Shown one piece after another: positions 62,521-64,000 of a DNA stretch of 64,000 nt (positions within the stretch are counted from its first letter, which is position 1; each line of letters opens with the position of its first letter). Source of the stretch: Echinococcus granulosus (lineage: Eukaryota > Platyhelminthes > Cestoda > Cyclophyllidea > Taeniidae); NCBI RefSeq assembly GCF_000524195.1, contig NW_020170412.1, positions 355,949 to 419,948 on the forward strand. The letters run 5' to 3'. The position numbers and the translations under genes are program-made. The notes beneath the pieces are model-generated. The model had not been told where the DNA came from. It saw only the letters and a list, made by a program, of their open reading frames with translations, and ran no database searches.

Positions 62521-64000
62521 GTAGTACGTGTGACAAGTGAATGTCCTCCTTATTACTACTATTTCTAGTGGCAATGGAGATAACTCTCAAGCTAGCTTCA
62601 TTCCCCACATGTGTGCCCAGAATGCCTGGGAACCTATTACCGTGCGCGGTATGGGTAGATTTTATACCGTCGTCATGGAGAATTAATCAAGAGAGACAAA
62701 CAGCCACATAAAGCAACTAAAGCAAAAATAATTCTGCTAATTACTTTCCCATTTCTTTCTGTTCCACCTTCTATCCCAGTCAGGCGGATTGATGTTGGCT
62801 CCGAGGAGGGGGTGAGGATCACACCCTTAATCCCTTTTGCACCGAGGCACATGAAAGTGGAAATGTCTCCCATATTCCAGAAAGATTTTACGTATTGTGA
62901 CTTCTTAAATGGAAATAGTCATCCAATTTTTCCTGTGCGAGGGGAAGCGGCTTTAAAGAGCATCTAGGAGTGAAGCTGGTGTTCTGTCCCAAATTCCAGC
63001 GCTCCATCCACTTTGTTACCACTTTAGTATCCATTAGCCGTCTATCCGGGTTACCGAGTTCCCTCTTTTAGGGTGGTTGGACATCAAATTCTCAGGCCTC
63101 ATGCCGTAAACAGGTTTACAGCAATTGCGTCCACCTTTTTGGTCGTGGACCTCTCTTCCCCGTTCTGCCCACCTTCAGGGATACGCAGGTGGCGGCAAAA
63201 TAGTAGCATCACAAGTAGGAGGAATGGAATTCCAATTTTTCATAATTTTAATGATCAAACCTTACTCGAATTCTCCGTCTTCACGCTGTGGAAGAAGAGT
63301 TGGACAAATAAAAGACACAAATGACTACTAAAATTCAGGTACACGGCGCTCGCAGCCTTCCTCACTGGCATGAACTGAATACTGAAATCCCCGACTTTTC
63401 AAAAAAATTTGCCTAAGCTTAGCCTCAGCGTTTTAATCGCGTTGGACTTTTCAAGTCCACTTAAAAATATGCGAATCGGATGACCGTACACATGTTCCAT
63501 ATGGAAATTCATTGGTTCTTATCTGTCCTGATTGTTACCATCAGGTTTTGCTACCTCCGCAATTTCGTTTCTTCCTCATTTTTCCCACCGTAAGAATGTT
63601 GCATTGCATGCTTTCAGCCTTTTAAAAATTGTTCCCACCATCTCTTCTTGGTTAAAACTAGCAGTCTGAGACGACAGTTATGACGAGACTTGCCTGCTCC
63701 CTCCTTTTGTGCAGCCTCGAGGTTCGTTTATGGTGGCGCTTCAAGAGCCATTTCGCAAATGTCTTGTGGCTTGGCTTAAAAAAAGGAAAATGTCTATAGA
63801 TAACTTTTCTTTCTCACTCCTTACAACTTCGTGTAGGGTGACTGTTTGAAAAGACTTAAAAAATGTTCCTGTGTAGTGGCTAAAATTAGAAACACTTTGA
63901 GTGGTCTTCTTCACCATTTACCGGACTAGTCTCTGCAACTCTTACCTAAGATTACTAAAAAAGTGTTAAAAATGTCCTTATTTCCCTCAAATAAGATTAT
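62521..64000. other. Intergenic to window end, no recognisable gene
   Basis: Short frames only (for example 63073-63324), none with a recognisable domain. Confidence 0.4.

Noticed and set aside
1..64000. tRNA, rRNA or CRISPR features
   Set aside because: No tRNA B-box with a foldable cloverleaf, no rRNA blocks and no evenly spaced identical repeats were found on reading.

Overview
This window reads as a piece of a flatworm nuclear genome, most likely a tapeworm (cestode). The signs are metazoan neural and receptor gene families with GT-AG introns, several introns under 110 bp (one only 40 bp), and wide AT-leaning intergenic DNA seeded with short terminal-repeat elements. These elements resemble the TRIM-type (terminal-repeat retrotransposon in miniature) elements known from taeniid tapeworms. 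The species cannot be fixed from the sequence alone. Nothing bacterial, phage-like or CRISPR-like is present.

Three protein-coding genes are well supported. (1) 2558-5227, minus strand: a single-exon rhodopsin-family GPCR of 889 aa, closest in motif pattern to neuropeptide Y/F receptors, with a very long third extracellular loop and a C-terminal tail of about 490 residues. (2) 11173-23847, plus strand: a receptor-type protein tyrosine phosphatase reconstructed here as 23 exons. All intron phases agree and the CDS is 5184 nt (1727 aa plus stop). It has a signal peptide, several fibronectin-III-like repeats, one cysteine-rich thrombospondin-1-like module on its own exon, one transmembrane helix and a single PTP domain with an intact HCSAGVGRTG loop but a WDD instead of WPD loop. 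(3) 33170-37667, minus strand: a three-exon neuronal calcium sensor of 193 aa with a myristoylation start and three canonical EF-hands.

Downstream of the phosphatase lie broken copies of its catalytic exons. One piece is inverted at about 26.08-26.29 kb. Another is in direct orientation at about 28.46-28.76 kb and includes the terminal exon, its 3' UTR and the polyadenylation signal. The terminal copy carries an in-frame stop yet keeps the codon register up to the final TGA, which helps define the true end of the gene.

The rest of the window (most of 37.7-64 kb, 29-33 kb and 5-11 kb) has no recognisable gene. It holds a family of roughly 0.8-1.1 kb non-coding elements: a terminal repeat of about 170 bp, an internal region of 450-700 bp, then the same repeat again. 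Complete or near-complete copies lie at 9.6, 52.7 and 61.5 kb, a partial copy at 31.5 kb, and solo or paired terminal repeats at 24.0, 28.8, 28.95, 45.4, 45.7 and 49.5 kb. There is also a 90-bp AT-rich palindrome at 58.28-58.37 kb and several simple repeats.

All three genes belong to signalling families: a peptide receptor, a phosphatase that in other animals acts in adhesion or axon guidance, and a calcium sensor. Nothing in the sequence shows that they are co-regulated; their strands and spacing suggest independent genes.
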